Assembly (NCBI RefSeq): GCF_947179165.1
Contig: NC_077240.1
Span: 24,036,001-24,100,000, forward strand
Source: Solanum dulcamara
Taxonomy: Eukaryota > Streptophyta > Magnoliopsida > Solanales > Solanaceae
Reading direction: 5' to 3'
Length of the DNA: 64,000 nucleotides
Notes under the pieces: model-generated
What the model was told of the DNA's origin: nothing
The model's input: only the letters and a program-made list of their open reading frames with translations
Databases searched by the model: none
Shown here: in pieces, positions 63,631 through 64,000 of the stretch
Layout: each line of letters opens with the position of its first letter
How positions within the stretch are numbered: position 1 is the first letter of the stretch
Position numbers and translations under genes: made by a program

Positions 63631-64000
63631 CTGCAAGTTTGAAAGTAAATGGCTATAATGTAATCCCTAACAAAAGATTAAGAGTATGGGAAGAACAGAA
63701 AGAAGAAGCACTTTATAATGAACACTTAGATATCTATTATAGGCTTGATACAATAATTAGTAGCAGAATATGGAGCAACAAAGTTTTTCAAATAATGTGC
63801 ATCCTGGATTTTAACCAATATTAACACAAGTAGAGGAAATATGTCAAGTGTCATTTGGTTCATCAATCTGGTCAAATGAGATTCCTATTGGTAAGTGCTC
63901 ATTTGATTGTGACTACATCCTCACTGATCTTGGGTACATTTATGTGCCCAATAGCAAATAAACCCATACTTTCGCATATTTGTGTATTGTTGTAACCAAC

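Overview
The window is nuclear DNA from a flowering plant, almost certainly a member of the Solanaceae and probably Solanum. The evidence is AT-rich intergenic sequence, long GT-AG introns, plant-only protein families, a tRNA-derived SINE of the solanaceous type with target-site duplication, Stowaway-type MITEs, a chromodomain Ty3/gypsy element and hAT/MULE/Helitron elements. The genus is an inference from memory of related sequences; no search was run.

Four host genes are supported. (1) 103-1347 (-): single-exon seven-bladed WD40 protein of the JINGUBANG type. (2) 6530-19333 (-): a 17-exon gene for a multi-BRCT protein of the TopBP1/MEI1 type; my exon chain is in frame throughout and predicts 991 aa. 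(3) 46600-50481 (+): a 9-exon gene for a 707-aa protein with an N-terminal USP-like domain and a C-terminal RD kinase. (4) 60003-63630 (-): the last seven exons of a SNF2 ATPase of the CHR24/ERCC6L (PICH) type, whose 5' part lies beyond the window. Two of the four act in DNA damage, meiosis or chromosome segregation (MEI1-like, CHR24-like). I see no operon-like cooperation, as expected in a plant.

The rest is a layered transposon landscape. 1.5-6.5 kb holds a SINE, a Stowaway-like MITE and an 802-bp MULE-type MITE with a perfect 9-bp target duplication. The MEI1 introns hold two LINE fragments, a TRIM-like pair of repeats and a near-perfect 58-bp-arm hairpin. 27.5-32.8 kb is one L1-type LINE, proven by a 13-bp target duplication, gutted and filled with two truncated LTRs. 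32.5-43.1 kb holds a 2641-bp direct repeat of near identity; copy A is broken by a chromoviral LTR plus truncated pol and copy B has the same site empty. This looks like an insertion allele and an empty allele laid end to end, so an assembly artefact must be excluded.

The most structured region is 51.28-58.26 kb, a fold-back MULE with arms of about 1.8 kb, each carrying the start of a transposase. A 2.5-kb Helitron sits in the left arm, a 648-bp hAT element in the right arm, and a small palindrome array at the centre. I found no RNA genes apart from the tRNA-derived SINE, no CRISPR and no prokaryotic features.
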